NCBI RefSeq assembly: GCF_018854495.1 | Contig: NZ_JABBDR010000207.1 | Location: 1-57,284 of the forward strand | Source of the DNA: Acidithiobacillus ferruginosus | GTDB taxonomy: Bacteria; Pseudomonadota; Gammaproteobacteria; Acidithiobacillales; Acidithiobacillaceae | Length of the DNA: 57,284 bases | Reading direction: 5' to 3' | Part shown: one piece after another, positions 57,277 through 57,284 of the stretch | Numbering within the stretch: position 1 is the first letter of the stretch | How the letters are laid out: every line of letters starts with the position of its first letter | The notes under the pieces: generated by a model | What the model saw: only the letters and a program-made list of their open reading frames with translations | What the model was told of the DNA's origin: nothing | The model's database searches: none | Position numbers and translations under genes: made by a program

Positions 57277-57284
57277 TGGGTGAC
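57276..57284 (+). CDS. Start of a further gene, probably the RND pump (cut by the right edge)
   Basis: ATG at 57276 overlaps the adaptor stop (TGATG) and three codons (Met-Gly-Asp) are visible. Position right after a TolC-like lipoprotein and an adaptor makes an RND pump likely, but nothing in three codons proves it. Confidence 0.4.

Overview
The window looks like chromosomal DNA of an Acidithiobacillus-like gamma-proteobacterium-related acidophile. This rests on high-GC coding sequence, the order leuB-asd-fimV-truA-trpF-trpB-trpA-accD-folC-cvpA-purF-metZ, the queA-tgt-yajC-secD-secF block followed by tRNA-Ser, a phosphoketolase, a DoxD/DoxX-like membrane protein and several metal-efflux-type modules. 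The genus is inferred from gene content, not from a search.

Region 1 (1-2025, minus strand) is a sugar-oxidation operon: the start of a GMC oxidoreductase, an SDR dehydrogenase, and a GH15 glucoamylase reduced by internal deletions to a pseudogene. Region 2 (about 2.1-11.4 kb, plus strand) is a defence island. A possible IS21-type end is followed by type I restriction-modification genes hsdM-hsdS, two toxin-antitoxin pairs (a HigBA-like pair with its own compact promoter, then a Phd/RelB-RelE pair), hsdR, a YgjP-like metallohydrolase and a truncated small gene. A cold-shock gene with a clear terminator closes the island.

Region 3 (12-35.7 kb) is mostly housekeeping: a secreted phospholipase-D-like nuclease, molybdenum cofactor genes mobA-mobB-moeA (minus), leucine and aspartate-family biosynthesis, the FimV polar hub, tRNA pseudouridine synthase, the tryptophan/acetyl-CoA carboxylase/folate/purine/methionine run, two CBS-domain genes, queuosine genes, the SecDF-YajC translocon accessory and tRNA-Ser(CGA). 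Many neighbours overlap by ATGA, so translation is probably coupled. PurF is of the propeptide plus iron-sulfur type.

Region 4 (35.8-48.6 kb, minus strand) holds a DUF481 outer-membrane protein, phosphoketolase, an EamA transporter with a histidine-rich tail, a Met/Gly-rich exported protein, and a TolC-adaptor-RND efflux operon with its own CusRS-like two-component system. A 14-bp palindrome resembling a CusR-type box lies just upstream of the efflux operon.

Region 5 (48.7-57.3 kb, plus strand) holds an internally duplicated DoxX/DoxD-like membrane protein; a TonB-dependent receptor preceded by four GTCAT-type repeats at exact 11-bp spacing (a double Pho-box-like operator); a PepSY protein; a QseBC/PmrAB-like two-component system; and an outer-membrane lipoprotein and adaptor of a second efflux system whose pump gene probably begins at the right edge. 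The most interesting points are this operator in front of the receptor, the toxin-antitoxin pairs built into the restriction operon with a predicted leaderless toxin mRNA, and the two sensor-efflux modules lying side by side.
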